Positions 9,044 to 17,855 of a stretch of DNA of 64,000 nt are shown piece by piece (position 1 is the stretch's first letter; every line of letters begins with the position of its first letter). The DNA is taken from contig NZ_JAQIIX010000002.1 in assembly GCF_036946495.1 (NCBI RefSeq), positions 1,364,001-1,428,000 of the forward strand. The letters are read 5' to 3'. This DNA is from Mycolicibacterium neoaurum (GTDB lineage: Bacteria; Actinomycetota; Actinomycetes; Mycobacteriales; Mycobacteriaceae). Below the pieces are notes generated by a model, which ran no database searches, was not told the origin of the DNA, and saw only the letters and a program-made list of their open reading frames with translations. The position numbers and the translations under genes are program-made.

Positions 9044-9500
9044 TGGCGGCTAGCTTCACGTCCCTTGCCGCCTTTTCCCATTGCGCGACCGTGGGCAGTC
9101 GATCATCGGCGAACACCAGTCCCATCTGACGCTGCGCCTTCTTCGGTCCGTATGAGGTGGCGATCCGTTCGGCCAACGCCGCCACCGCAGCGGGGTCGCT
9201 GATCAGCTCGCCGCGCATGGTGGTGGTCTTGCCTCGGTAGGACACCTGCGCGTCGGCACCGTCGCGGAAGTTGTACTTCCACTGCGCTTCCAGCAGCACG
9301 TAGAGCACACCGTCGAGGTGGTGGGCGCTGACGGGCGTGGCATATCGCCTGCCCGTCTTGCGGCCGGTGAAGGACACCAGCATGAAGTCACCGATCAGCC
9401 CGCCCAGTGGGGTCCGGAGGGCGAACTTCAGTGTCGGATTGATGATCCGCAGCAGTAGTTCGGGCGGGTGGGCGGCATCGACGGCCGGCTGGTCTGACAC
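9030..9500 (-). CDS. Deazaflavin (F420)-dependent nitroreductase/quinone-reductase-like protein
   Basis: 156-aa single-domain split-barrel protein resembling the Ddn/DUF385 family that uses reduced coenzyme F420. Typical features are PLGGLIGDFMLVSFTGRKTG and RRYATPVSAHHLDGVLYVL near residues 30-75, followed by WKYNFRDGADAQVSYRG. The GTG at 9500 gives a family-length protein beginning just before the conserved region; no strong ribosome-binding site is visible. Reaction and substrate are unknown. Mycobacteria have many paralogues that reduce quinones, nitroaromatics or enones. It lies downstream of the glucarate dehydratase gene, 46 bases away, and could be co-transcribed. Confidence 0.8.
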   Translation of the reverse strand: MSDQPAVDAAHPPELLLRIINPTLKFALRTPLGGLIGDFMLVSFTGRKTGRRYATPVSAHHLDGVLYVLLEAQWKYNFRDGADAQVSYRGKTTTMRGELISDPAAVAALAERIATSYGPKKAQRQMGLVFADDRLPTVAQWEKAARDVKLAAIKLS

Positions 9501-9546
9501 CCACCCACGGTAGCGGGGAAGGGATCGAGCTGAGATGAGATCCGGT

Positions 9547-10806
9547 TTACCAGCGCGGACTGGCGAGTGTGAAACTCGGATCGACGGTCTGCATGTAACC
9601 GGTGTCATCCCGGTCACGGATGCCGCAGGTGAGGTACTGCTCGTGCAGCGCCGCCAGCGAATCCTCGTCGATCTCGACACCCAGGCCCGGTCCGGTCGGT
9701 ACCGGGACGGAACCGTCGACGAAGCGCAGCACACCGTCTTTGACGACATCTTCGGTCTTCCACGGCCAGTGCGTGTCGCATGCGTAGGTGAGGTTCGGTG
9801 TGGCGCCTGCCAGATGGACCATGGCCGCCAGGCTGATGCCCAGGTGCGAGTTGGAATGCATGGACAGGCCCAGTCCGAAGGTCTCGCAGATCCCGGCCAG
9901 CAACCGAGAGCGCTGTAGCCCACCCCAGTAATGGTGATCGGAGAGAACGACTTTCACCGAATCCTTCGCGACGGCCGGTTTGAGCTGATCGAAGGCGACG
10001 ACACACATGTTGGTGGCCAGCGGCAGGGGGGACTCCCTGGCGACCTCGGCCATCCCGTCCAGTCCGGGTGTCGGATCCTCCAGATACTCCAGAATGCCTG
10101 CCAGCCCGGCGGCCACCTTGATCGAGGTCTGCGGCGTCCACGCGGCGTTGGGGTCAAGCCGCAGCGGGACACCGGGGAAGGCCTTGGCCAACGCCTCGAT
10201 ACCGGCCATCTCCTCTTCCGGAGCGAACACGCCACCCTTGACCTTGATGGCCGTGAAACCGTATTCGTCGATGATGCGGCGCGCCTGGGCGACCAGGCCG
10301 TCGGGGTCCAGCGTCTCGCCGAACTGGTCGGGCTCGGCACCGGGATGGCCTGCCCACTTGTAGAACAGGTAGGCACTGAACGGTACGGCGTCACGCACCT
10401 TGCCGCCCAACAGATCCGACACAGGTCTACCCAATGCTCGGCCCTGCACGTCCAGGCAAGCCACCTCGAACGGAGAGAGCACCTGGTCGACCGCGCTTGC
10501 GGTGGTGATCATGCCCGCGGTCCCCACCGCCGCATCATCTCCGGCCAGCGCCACCGCGATCGCGGCGCGGATCTCATTGAGCGCGAACACGTCCAGACCG
10601 GTGATGGCCGCGCCGGCGGCGTTCAACCGGGCCAGATGGCGGGTGTCGGCATAGGTCTCGCCGAGACCGACCAGACCCACATCGGTGTCCAGTTGGATGA
10701 TTGCCCGCAGCGCGTAGGGCTGGTGCACCCCAACGGTGTTCAGCAGCGGGGGGTCGACGAAGGCGACCGGGGTGATCCGCGTGCCGGTGATGCGGATGGC
10801 GCTCAC
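9547..10806 (-). CDS. gudD: D-glucarate dehydratase, enolase superfamily
   Basis: 419-aa enolase-superfamily enzyme, expected to dehydrate D-glucarate to 5-dehydro-4-deoxy-D-glucarate. A capping domain at the N-terminus precedes the barrel. The catalytic KVKGG strand (AIKVKGGVFAPEEE) follows, then the metal-ligand strand RLDPNAAWT, LEDPTPG, and the His-bearing SDHHYWGG segment. These match the glucarate dehydratase subgroup rather than muconate or mandelate enzymes. It directly follows kdgD, 3 bases away, in an operon that provides the next two pathway steps, supporting the assignment. Confidence 0.92.
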   Translation of the reverse strand: MSAIRITGTRITPVAFVDPPLLNTVGVHQPYALRAIIQLDTDVGLVGLGETYADTRHLARLNAAGAAITGLDVFALNEIRAAIAVALAGDDAAVGTAGMITTASAVDQVLSPFEVACLDVQGRALGRPVSDLLGGKVRDAVPFSAYLFYKWAGHPGAEPDQFGETLDPDGLVAQARRIIDEYGFTAIKVKGGVFAPEEEMAGIEALAKAFPGVPLRLDPNAAWTPQTSIKVAAGLAGILEYLEDPTPGLDGMAEVARESPLPLATNMCVVAFDQLKPAVAKDSVKVVLSDHHYWGGLQRSRLLAGICETFGLGLSMHSNSHLGISLAAMVHLAGATPNLTYACDTHWPWKTEDVVKDGVLRFVDGSVPVPTGPGLGVEIDEDSLAALHEQYLTCGIRDRDDTGYMQTVDPSFTLASPRW

Positions 10807-10809
10807 GAG

Positions 10810-11739
10810 TTACACGGCTCCGCTCAGCGCATCGGCCAGCACGGCGCGACCGGCTGCGACGATCGAGGCCAGTGCCGCGACATCCTCGGCGCTGGGCATC
10901 ACCAGCGGCGGGCGGACCGATCCGGCCGGCACACCTTCCATCGTGACGCCGGCCTTGACCAGCGAGACGGCATATCCCGGGACCGTGTCGCGCAGTTGAA
11001 CCAGCGGGATGAAGAACGCGTTGAGCAGCGCACTCGTCAACTCGATATTGCCCGACTCCAGCGAGTTGTAGAACGCCAGCGCCAGATCCGGGGCGAACGC
11101 GAACGTCGCCGAGGAGTACAGCGGCACCCCGATGGCGCGGAACGCCAACTGGGTCGTCTCGGCGGTGGGGAGACCGTTGAAGAACAGGAAGTCCGGGTCG
11201 ACCTGGGCCTTGACGGCGGCCACGATCCGCGCCACCCGATCGAAATTACCGGTGCCATCCTTGAATCCGACGACATTGTCGATCTTGGCGACGGCGACAG
11301 CGGATTCCTCGGTGAACTTCGCGTTGTTGCGGTTGTAGACGATGACCGGCAGCGTGGTGGCGCCGGCGACCGCGGCGACATAATCCACCAGTCCGGGCTG
11401 GGGCACCTCGACCAGGTAGGGCGGTAGCAGCAGGATGCCGTCGGCCCCCTCTTCCTGTGCGGCCAGCGCGAACGCCTTGGCCTGGGCCACCGACCCGCCG
11501 GCTCCGGCGTACACCGGAACACGTCCGGCGATCACCTCGACGGCGGTGCGCACCACGGTGCGGAACTCGCCGAGTTCGAGAGCGTGGAATTCACCTGTGC
11601 CGCAGGCGATGAACACACCGCCGGGGCCGGCCTCGATACCTTTGGTCAGGTGCGCCGAGAGCGCGTCGATGTCGACGGCACCGGCGGCGGTGAAGGGGGT
11701 GACGGGAAAGAACAGCACGCCGTGGAACGTGGGACGCAT
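10810..11739 (-). CDS. kdgD: 5-dehydro-4-deoxyglucarate dehydratase (decarboxylating)
   Basis: 309-aa member of the dihydrodipicolinate synthase / N-acetylneuraminate lyase family. It converts 5-dehydro-4-deoxyglucarate to 2-oxoglutarate semialdehyde with loss of CO2 and water. The Schiff-base lysine is in NVVGFKDGTGNFDR and the conserved tyrosine in PVIVYNRNNAKF. The N-terminus (GVLFFPVTPFTAAGAVD, then GTGEFHAL) fits the KdgD subgroup. The start at 11739 is supported by AAGGAG about 9 bases upstream and by alignment with the family N-terminus. It is the middle gene of the glucarate operon. Confidence 0.92.
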   Translation of the reverse strand: MRPTFHGVLFFPVTPFTAAGAVDIDALSAHLTKGIEAGPGGVFIACGTGEFHALELGEFRTVVRTAVEVIAGRVPVYAGAGGSVAQAKAFALAAQEEGADGILLLPPYLVEVPQPGLVDYVAAVAGATTLPVIVYNRNNAKFTEESAVAVAKIDNVVGFKDGTGNFDRVARIVAAVKAQVDPDFLFFNGLPTAETTQLAFRAIGVPLYSSATFAFAPDLALAFYNSLESGNIELTSALLNAFFIPLVQLRDTVPGYAVSLVKAGVTMEGVPAGSVRPPLVMPSAEDVAALASIVAAGRAVLADALSGAV

Positions 11740-11774
11740 TGTGGAAAGCTCCTTGAAATGGTGGTGGGGGTATG

Positions 11775-13394
11775 TCAGTCCTGCGTGAGACGCCCGTCGA
11801 CGCGCCGCCACAGGCGATCGGGGTTGTGGTCGGCAACAGCACTGGGCAGCAGCGATTTCGGGACGTTCTGATAGGCCACGGGACGCAGGAACCGTTCGAT
11901 CGCACGGGCACCGACCGATGTGGTGCGCGAGTCCGAGGTTGCCGGAAACGGGCCGCCGTGCACCATCGCGTGGCACACCTCGACACCGGTGGGCCAGCCG
12001 TTGAACAGGATCCGGCCCGCCTTGAGCTCCAGCAGCGGGAGCAGTTCGCGTGCGGCCTGTTCATCAGAGGTGTCGGCATGCACGGTCGCGGTGAGCTGCC
12101 CCTCGACACCGGCGGCAACGGTGTGCATCTCCGCGGAGTCGGCACACCGCACGATCAGGCTTGCCGAGCCGAACACCTCGGCCTGCAGGTCTTCGCTACC
12201 CAGGAAGCTCTGCGCATCCGTGCTGAACAGCGCCGCCTGCCCGCAGGTCTCGATGGCGCCGACCTGGCCACGCGCAACCAATTCGGCTGCGCTGCTGAGC
12301 ATCTCGACACCGGATGCGTAGTTTCCCGCGATGGTCGGCGTCAGCATCGGGGTGGCCGGCGCCGCAGAGATGGCCTCGCCTGCCGCGGTGACGAAAGCAT
12401 CGAGCCCTGGGCCGTCGACGCCGATGATCAGACCCGGATTGGTGCAGAACTGCCCCGATCCCATGGTGAGCGAACCGACGAAGGCCCTGCCCAGCTCCGT
12501 ACCACGAGCGGCCAGCGCACCCTCGAGCAGGAACACCGGATTGATGGAGCTCATCTCGGCATAGACCGGGATGGGCTCGAGGCGTGCGGCGGCGGCCGCC
12601 ATCAACGCCGTTCCCCCGGAACGGGATCCGGTGAACCCGACGGCCTTGATATGCGGGTTGGTGACCAACGCGACGCCGAGACCGGGTCCGCTCCCGAACA
12701 ACAGCGAGAACACGCCGGCGGGTAGCCCCGACTCGGCGACGGCGGCGGTGACCGCACGCGCCACGATCTCCGAGGTTCCCGGATGTGCGTCATGCCCCTT
12801 CACCACGACCGGGCAACCGGCGGCCAGGGCCGAGGCGGTGTCGCCGCCGGCGACCGAGAAGGCCAGCGGGAAGTTGGAGGCGCTGAACACCGCGACCGGG
12901 CCCAGCGGTACGAAACGCTGCCGGATGTCGGGACGTGGCAGCGGAGTGCGGTCGGGCTGGGCGGTGTCGATACGGGCACCGTTCCAACTGCCTTCCCGCA
13001 GTACCTCGGCGAACAATCGCAACTGGCCGGTGGTGCGGCCGACCTCCCCGGTGATACGCGCGGTCGGCAGCCCACTCTCGGCGACCGCGCGGGCGATCAG
13101 CGCCTCGGCGACCGCCTCGATATGGGACGCGATCGATTCCAGGAAGCGGGCACGCTGTTCAGCGGTGGTGGCGCGGTAGGCCGGGAACGCATCGGCTGCA
13201 GCCGCCGCGGCGGCCTCGACATCCGCGGTGTCACCGTAGTGGTAGCTCGGTTCCAGCGGCTGACCCGATGCCGGATCGAATGCCCGGACCTCTTGGCCGG
13301 TGCCCGTGACGGGCGTCCCGGCGATGATCATCTGGCCGGTCAGCTGAGTGGGAAGAGTCGCAGTCACACCAGCAACGGTATGGAGAGAATCCAT
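11775..13394 (-). CDS. 2-oxoglutarate semialdehyde (2,5-dioxovalerate) dehydrogenase
   Basis: About 539-aa aldehyde dehydrogenase, expected to oxidise 2-oxoglutarate semialdehyde to 2-oxoglutarate using NAD(P). The nucleophilic cysteine is in GSGQFCTNPGLI. The region VYAEMSSINPVFLLEG matches the ketoglutarate-semialdehyde dehydrogenase branch, and VKGHDAHPGTSEIVAR is the cofactor-binding segment. It is first in the operon with kdgD and gudD, giving a complete glucarate-to-2-oxoglutarate route. The start is uncertain: ATG 13394 lies inside a palindrome, whereas GTG 13367 would give 530 aa (VTATLPTQLTG) and leave the palindrome upstream as a possible operator. Confidence 0.88.
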   Translation of the reverse strand: MDSLHTVAGVTATLPTQLTGQMIIAGTPVTGTGQEVRAFDPASGQPLEPSYHYGDTADVEAAAAAAADAFPAYRATTAEQRARFLESIASHIEAVAEALIARAVAESGLPTARITGEVGRTTGQLRLFAEVLREGSWNGARIDTAQPDRTPLPRPDIRQRFVPLGPVAVFSASNFPLAFSVAGGDTASALAAGCPVVVKGHDAHPGTSEIVARAVTAAVAESGLPAGVFSLLFGSGPGLGVALVTNPHIKAVGFTGSRSGGTALMAAAAARLEPIPVYAEMSSINPVFLLEGALAARGTELGRAFVGSLTMGSGQFCTNPGLIIGVDGPGLDAFVTAAGEAISAAPATPMLTPTIAGNYASGVEMLSSAAELVARGQVGAIETCGQAALFSTDAQSFLGSEDLQAEVFGSASLIVRCADSAEMHTVAAGVEGQLTATVHADTSDEQAARELLPLLELKAGRILFNGWPTGVEVCHAMVHGGPFPATSDSRTTSVGARAIERFLRPVAYQNVPKSLLPSAVADHNPDRLWRRVDGRLTQD

Positions 13395-13396
13395 AC
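13378..13396. promoter_or_regulatory. Perfect palindrome at the start of the glucarate operon, candidate operator
   Basis: GTATGGA and TCCATAC form 7-bp perfect arms around a 5-base spacer (GAGAA). The site covers the upstream ATG candidate of the aldehyde dehydrogenase gene and lies 11 bases before the alternative GTG start. Location and symmetry suggest a repressor site. Confidence 0.5.
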
Positions 13397-13399
13397 ATG

Positions 13400-13438
13400 T
13401 CCAAGACCATTTCGGTGGCTACTGATACCGATCTTGGA
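13400..13438. promoter_or_regulatory. Spaced inverted repeat upstream of the glucarate operon
   Basis: TCCAAGA at 13400-13406 is repeated in inverse orientation as TCTTGGA at 13432-13438, separated by 25 bases. It lies immediately upstream of the palindrome at 13378-13396 in the short gap between the operon and a hypothetical gene. It could be a regulator-binding element; no promoter hexamers were assigned. Confidence 0.4.
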
Positions 13439-13457
13439 TAGGTCTGCGCTCCGTGAT

Positions 13458-13874
13458 TCAGGCGACGGCGCGGTGCCGCTGTGACAACAGATCCAGCACC
13501 GTGCGGCCCAGTTCGGCCAGATCGGGATCGGCCCCCGAAGCGTCGACCAACGTCACCCCGTCGGCGACCCCGGCGGTCTCGATATCGGCGATCAGCCCGG
13601 CCAGACCCTGCACCGTTCCGGCATAGCGCACACCATCGGCAGCGGCCAGCGAGGCAAAGGCGGAGCGGACATCCGGAGCGACCGCGACCTGGACGTCGAG
13701 GATCACCGCGACGTCACCGTCGTCATGACGCAGACGGGTGCGCGCCCGCTGCGCCTGCTGCAGGTCACGGGCCGACACCCGCACCACGGGGTCCACCCCG
13801 GAGGTCAGTTCACTCCACGTCTCATCTGCCACGAATAGCCGCACGTGGGCCACGTTAGGAGCGGTGCACACCAT
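13458..13874 (-). CDS. Hypothetical protein resembling the C-terminal part of luciferase-like monooxygenases
   Basis: About 138 aa. The C-terminal half (GTVQGLAGLIADIETAGVAD, then GVTLVDA) resembles the end of bacterial luciferase-like F420/flavin monooxygenases. The preceding RVSARDLQQAQRARTRLR and VAVILDVQVAVAPDVRSAFA also fit their C-terminal region. The N-terminal barrel that carries the cofactor site is missing, so catalysis is doubtful. It is either a stand-alone conserved fragment or a remnant. The start may be ATG 13874 or GTG 13853; no ribosome-binding site decides it. It is divergent from the Pls-like gene. Confidence 0.6.
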   Translation of the reverse strand: MVCTAPNVAHVRLFVADETWSELTSGVDPVVRVSARDLQQAQRARTRLRHDDGDVAVILDVQVAVAPDVRSAFASLAAADGVRYAGTVQGLAGLIADIETAGVADGVTLVDASGADPDLAELGRTVLDLLSQRHRAVA

Positions 13875-13970
13875 CGGCCAATGGTTGCGATCAGCACGAC
13901 CAGAACGGAACAATCCGGCAGCCGTGCGCCGCGTGTGGACGGGTCACCGGGCTTCAGTAGTTTTATAGCC

Positions 13971-16900
13971 GTGACAGCAGCGGAAGCCGGGCAGGCCATC
14001 CCTTCCCAGTACCTACTCGCAGAAGCCGCTGCTCCCCCGCGGACCCTGGTCGACATCCTCTACGAGACGGCCCGCCGGTTCCCGGATGCGCCGGCGATCG
14101 ACGACGGCGAGGTCCAGCTCACCTATGCCGAACTGATCGGCGATATCGAGGAGAGCGTCCAGTGGCTGGCCGCCCGAGGTATCGGCCGCGGCGACCGGAT
14201 CGGCATCCGGATGCCCTCGGGCAGCTATGCCCTCTACACGGCCATCCTGGCCACCCTGGCCACCGGCGCCGCCTACGTGCCGGTCGACGCCGACGATCCC
14301 GAGGAACGGGCCGCGCTGGTCTTCGGCGAGGCCCAGGTGGTCGCGATCATCACCGAGGCGGGTCTGGTACGTGGTCCCGGATCATCGCGCGGCTGGCGCG
14401 CGGCGGCCCCGCTGACCCGTGACGACGCCTGGATCATTTTCACTTCCGGATCGACCGGGACACCCAAAGGCGTGGCGGTCACCCACCGCAATGCGGCCGC
14501 CTTCGTCGACGCAGAAGCACAGATGTTCCTGAGGTCGGCGCCGATAGGTCCCGGCGACCGGGTGCTGGCCGGGCTGTCGGTGGCATTCGATGCCTCCTGC
14601 GAGGAGATGTGGCTGGCCTGGCGTAACGGCGCCTGCCTGGTGCCCGCCCCGCGGTCGCTGGTGCGCAGCGGGATGGATCTGGGCCCGTGGCTGGTCAGCC
14701 GTGACGTCACGGTCGTCTCCACGGTCCCCACACTTGCCGCGCTGTGGCCCGCCGAGGCGCTGGAGGCGGTACGGCTGCTGATCTTCGGCGGTGAGGCGTG
14801 CCCGCCGGAACTCGCCGAGCGGCTGGCCGTGGACGGCCGCGAGGTCTGGAACACCTATGGCCCCACCGAGGCCACCGTTGTGGCATGCGCCGCCCCGCTG
14901 GATGGGCGCTCCGCGGTCAGTATCGGATTGCCCTTGCCGGGTTGGGATCTGGCGGTCGTCGACAAGCAGGGTTGCCCGGTCGGCCTCGGGGAGGTCGGCG
15001 AACTGGTGATCGGCGGTGTCGGCCTGGCCCGATACCTCGACCCCGAGAAGGACGCCGAGAAGTACGCCCCGATGGGAACCCTGGGTTGGGCCCGCGCCTA
15101 CCGCAGCGGCGACCTGGTGCGACTGGAGGCCGACGGACTCTACTTTCAGGGCCGCGCCGACGATCAGGTGAAGGTCGGCGGACGACGGATCGAACTCGGC
15201 GAGGTCGACGCCGCGCTGGTCAACCTGCCCGGGGTCAGCGGCGGGGCAGCCGCGGTCCGCAAGACGACCAGCAGCACCCCGCTGCTGGTGGGCTACATCG
15301 CCAGTGCGGACCCGGCCTTCGATCTGGTCGCCGCGCGCGCGGCACTGTCCGAGGCGCTGCCCGCCGCGCTGATACCGCGGCTGGTTCTGCTCGACGATTT
15401 GCCGACCCGCACCTCGGGCAAGGTCGACCGCAACGCGTTGCCCTGGCCGCCGCCGGGCGCCGCACCGGAGGACGAGCCCGATCTCGGCGGCACCATGGGC
15501 TGGTTGGCCGGGCTATGGCGCGATGTGCTGGCCGCGCCCGTCGACGGGCCGGAAGCGGACTTCTTCGCCCTCGGCGGCGGCTCATTGTCGGCGGCGCAGC
15601 TGGTCACGGCGGTGCGCGGTCGTTATCCGCAGGTCACCGTCGCCGATCTCTACGACCACCCGCGACTCGGCTCGCTGGCCGGCTATCTCGACGAGCTGGC
15701 CCCGCCACCGGAGGTGGTGCGCCGCGATGTGCGCCCGACTCCGGTATCGACCCAGCTCGCCCAGGTCGCATTGTCGGTTCCGTTGGCCACGCTGACCGGA
15801 TTGCAGTGGGTCATCTGGCTGGCCGTCCTGAACAACATCGCCGCCGCGCTCGACCTGGTGCCGTGGGCGAACACGCTGAACTGGTGGTGGGTGCTGGCCG
15901 GCTTCATCATCTTCATCACCCCGCCCGGCCGGATGGGCATCGCGGTGCTCGGCGCGCGGACCCTGCTGTCGAATCTGCAACCCGGCAGCTACCGCCGGGG
16001 CGGATCGGAGCACCTGCGGGTGTGGTTCGCCGAACGACTCGCCGAGGCCAGCGGGGCGGAGAACCAGGCAGGCGCCCCATGGCTGGTGTATTACGGTCGT
16101 GCCCTTGGCAACTCGATCGGCAAGGGAGTCGACCTGCATTCGGCCCCGCCGGTCACCGGCATGCTGACCATCGGGCACCGCGCGTCCGTCGAACCCGAGG
16201 TGGACCTGACCGGGCATTGGATCGACGGGGACATCTTCCACGTCGGACCGATCAGCATCGGCACCGACGCCACCATCGGCGCGCGCACCACGTTGTTCCC
16301 CGGTGCGACGGTCGGCAAGAACGCCGACGTCGCGCCGGGCTCCGGTGTCGTCGGCAAGGTGAAGAACGGGCAGTACTGGAAGGGCTCGCCGGCCGCGAAA
16401 TCCGGTAAGGCCCGCCACCCGTGGCCCGACGAGCGCCCCGGCCGGGCGCCGTTGTGGGTGGGCATCTACAGCGTCACGTCGATGTTGCTCGGTGCGCTAC
16501 CCCTGACGGCGCTGGCCGCCGGGCTTGCCGTGCTGGCGTGGGCGGTGCGCGGCACCGCGAGCCCGACCGACGCGCTGATACCTGCGCTGGCATGGACCCC
16601 GGTGGCCGCACTGGTGGCGTTCGGCACCTACGCGGCGCTGACGGTGCTGGGCGTTCGGCTGCTCTCACTCGGTCTCACGGAGGGGTATCACCCGGTGCGC
16701 AGCCGGGTCGGCTGGCAGCTGTGGGCCACCGAGCGCCTGATGGATGCGGCGCGCAACTACCTGTTCCCGGTGTACGCCAGCCTGCTCACTCCGTGGTGGC
16801 TGCGTCTGCTGGGCGCGAAGGTCGGCAAGGGCACCGAGATCTCCACCGCATTGTTGACCCCGAAGTTCACCGAAGTGCAAGACGGGGCATTCCTGGCCGA

Positions 16901-17855
16901 TGACACCATGGTGGCCTCCTACGAACTGGGCGGCGGCTGGATCCACGTCGCCAAGGCGACCATCGGCAAGCGCGCCTTCCTCGGCAACTCCGGAATCACC
17001 CAGCCCGGCCGGCGAGTTCCCGACGACGGCCTGGTGGCGGTGCTCTCGGCCGCCCCGCACAAGGCCAAGGCCGGGTCATCCTGGCTGGGCAGCCCACCGA
17101 TCCGGCTGCGTCGCCAACCGACCGCGGCCGATGCCCTGCGCACCTTCAACCCGTCGACCGAGTTGAAGATCATGCGTTCGGTGGTCGAAACCTGCAGGCT
17201 GATCCCGGTCATCGTCACCTTCCTCATCGGCGTCGCGGTGCTCGGCGCGCTGCATGCGCTCGCCGGCAGGATCGGCTACGGCTGGACGGCGCTGGCGGGC
17301 GGCGTGGTCCTGTTGGTCGCCGGGGCCGTCGCCGGGGCGATCGCGGTGGCGGCCAAGTGGCTCGTCATCGGCCGGATCACCGCCATCGAACACCCGCTGT
17401 GGTCGTCGTTCGTCTGGCGCAACGAGGTGTCGGACACGTTCGTGGAGACGGTCGCCGCGCCCTGGTTCGCCAGGGCCGCCACCGGCACCCCGATCATGAA
17501 CATCTGGCTGCGCGGTCTCGGCGCGAAGATCGGTCGCGGTGTGTGGTGCGAAACCTATTGGCTCCCCGAGGCCGACCTGATCTCGCTGGGTGCGGGCAGC
17601 ACCGTCAACCGCGGTTGTGTGGTGCAGACCCACCTGTTCCACGACCGGATCATGCGGATGGACACCGTGATCCTCGACGAGGGCGCCACGCTGGGTCCGC
17701 ACTGTGTCGCGCTGCCCGCATCCCGCATCGGCGCGGGGGCCACCATCGGGCCGGCCTCGCTGGTGATGCGCGGTGACGAGGTTCCGCCATGGACCCGTTG
17801 GCAGGGCAATCCCATTGCCCCCTGGACGAAGTCGAAGAAGAAACGAGCCGAATGA
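13971..17855 (+). CDS. Pls/PosA-type non-ribosomal peptide synthetase with membrane and beta-helix domains
   Basis: 1294-aa multidomain membrane enzyme. An amino-acid adenylation domain fills residues 1-500: A3 TSGSTGTPKG near 158, A4 FDASCEEMW near 205 (its Asp is typical for alpha-amino-acid binding), A5 NTYGPTE near 294, A7 YRSGDLV near 377, A8 GRADDQVKVGGRR near 394, A10 RTSGKVDRNALP near 480. A carrier domain follows, with the phosphopantetheine serine in FFALGGGSLSAAQL near 538. Then come hydrophobic pairs near 595-665, 830-900 and 1071-1133, separated by three left-handed beta-helix (hexapeptide-repeat) blocks near 703-810, 943-1040 and 1173-1290. This architecture matches poly-epsilon-lysine synthetase. 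GTG 13971 is the start nearest the adenylation domain. The TGA overlaps the next gene's ATG. Confidence 0.9.
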   Translation: MTAAEAGQAIPSQYLLAEAAAPPRTLVDILYETARRFPDAPAIDDGEVQLTYAELIGDIEESVQWLAARGIGRGDRIGIRMPSGSYALYTAILATLATGAAYVPVDADDPEERAALVFGEAQVVAIITEAGLVRGPGSSRGWRAAAPLTRDDAWIIFTSGSTGTPKGVAVTHRNAAAFVDAEAQMFLRSAPIGPGDRVLAGLSVAFDASCEEMWLAWRNGACLVPAPRSLVRSGMDLGPWLVSRDVTVVSTVPTLAALWPAEALEAVRLLIFGGEACPPELAERLAVDGREVWNTYGPTEATVVACAAPLDGRSAVSIGLPLPGWDLAVVDKQGCPVGLGEVGELVIGGVGLARYLDPEKDAEKYAPMGTLGWARAYRSGDLVRLEADGLYFQGRADDQVKVGGRRIELGEVDAALVNLPGVSGGAAAVRKTTSSTPLLVGYIASADPAFDLVAARAALSEALPAALIPRLVLLDDLPTRTSGKVDRNALPWPPPGAAPEDEPDLGGTMGWLAGLWRDVLAAPVDGPEADFFALGGGSLSAAQLVTAVRGRYPQVTVADLYDHPRLGSLAGYLDELAPPPEVVRRDVRPTPVSTQLAQVALSVPLATLTGLQWVIWLAVLNNIAAALDLVPWANTLNWWWVLAGFIIFITPPGRMGIAVLGARTLLSNLQPGSYRRGGSEHLRVWFAERLAEASGAENQAGAPWLVYYGRALGNSIGKGVDLHSAPPVTGMLTIGHRASVEPEVDLTGHWIDGDIFHVGPISIGTDATIGARTTLFPGATVGKNADVAPGSGVVGKVKNGQYWKGSPAAKSGKARHPWPDERPGRAPLWVGIYSVTSMLLGALPLTALAAGLAVLAWAVRGTASPTDALIPALAWTPVAALVAFGTYAALTVLGVRLLSLGLTEGYHPVRSRVGWQLWATERLMDAARNYLFPVYASLLTPWWLRLLGAKVGKGTEISTALLTPKFTEVQDGAFLADDTMVASYELGGGWIHVAKATIGKRAFLGNSGITQPGRRVPDDGLVAVLSAAPHKAKAGSSWLGSPPIRLRRQPTAADALRTFNPSTELKIMRSVVETCRLIPVIVTFLIGVAVLGALHALAGRIGYGWTALAGGVVLLVAGAVAGAIAVAAKWLVIGRITAIEHPLWSSFVWRNEVSDTFVETVAAPWFARAATGTPIMNIWLRGLGAKIGRGVWCETYWLPEADLISLGAGSTVNRGCVVQTHLFHDRIMRMDTVILDEGATLGPHCVALPASRIGAGATIGPASLVMRGDEVPPWTRWQGNPIAPWTKSKKKRAE

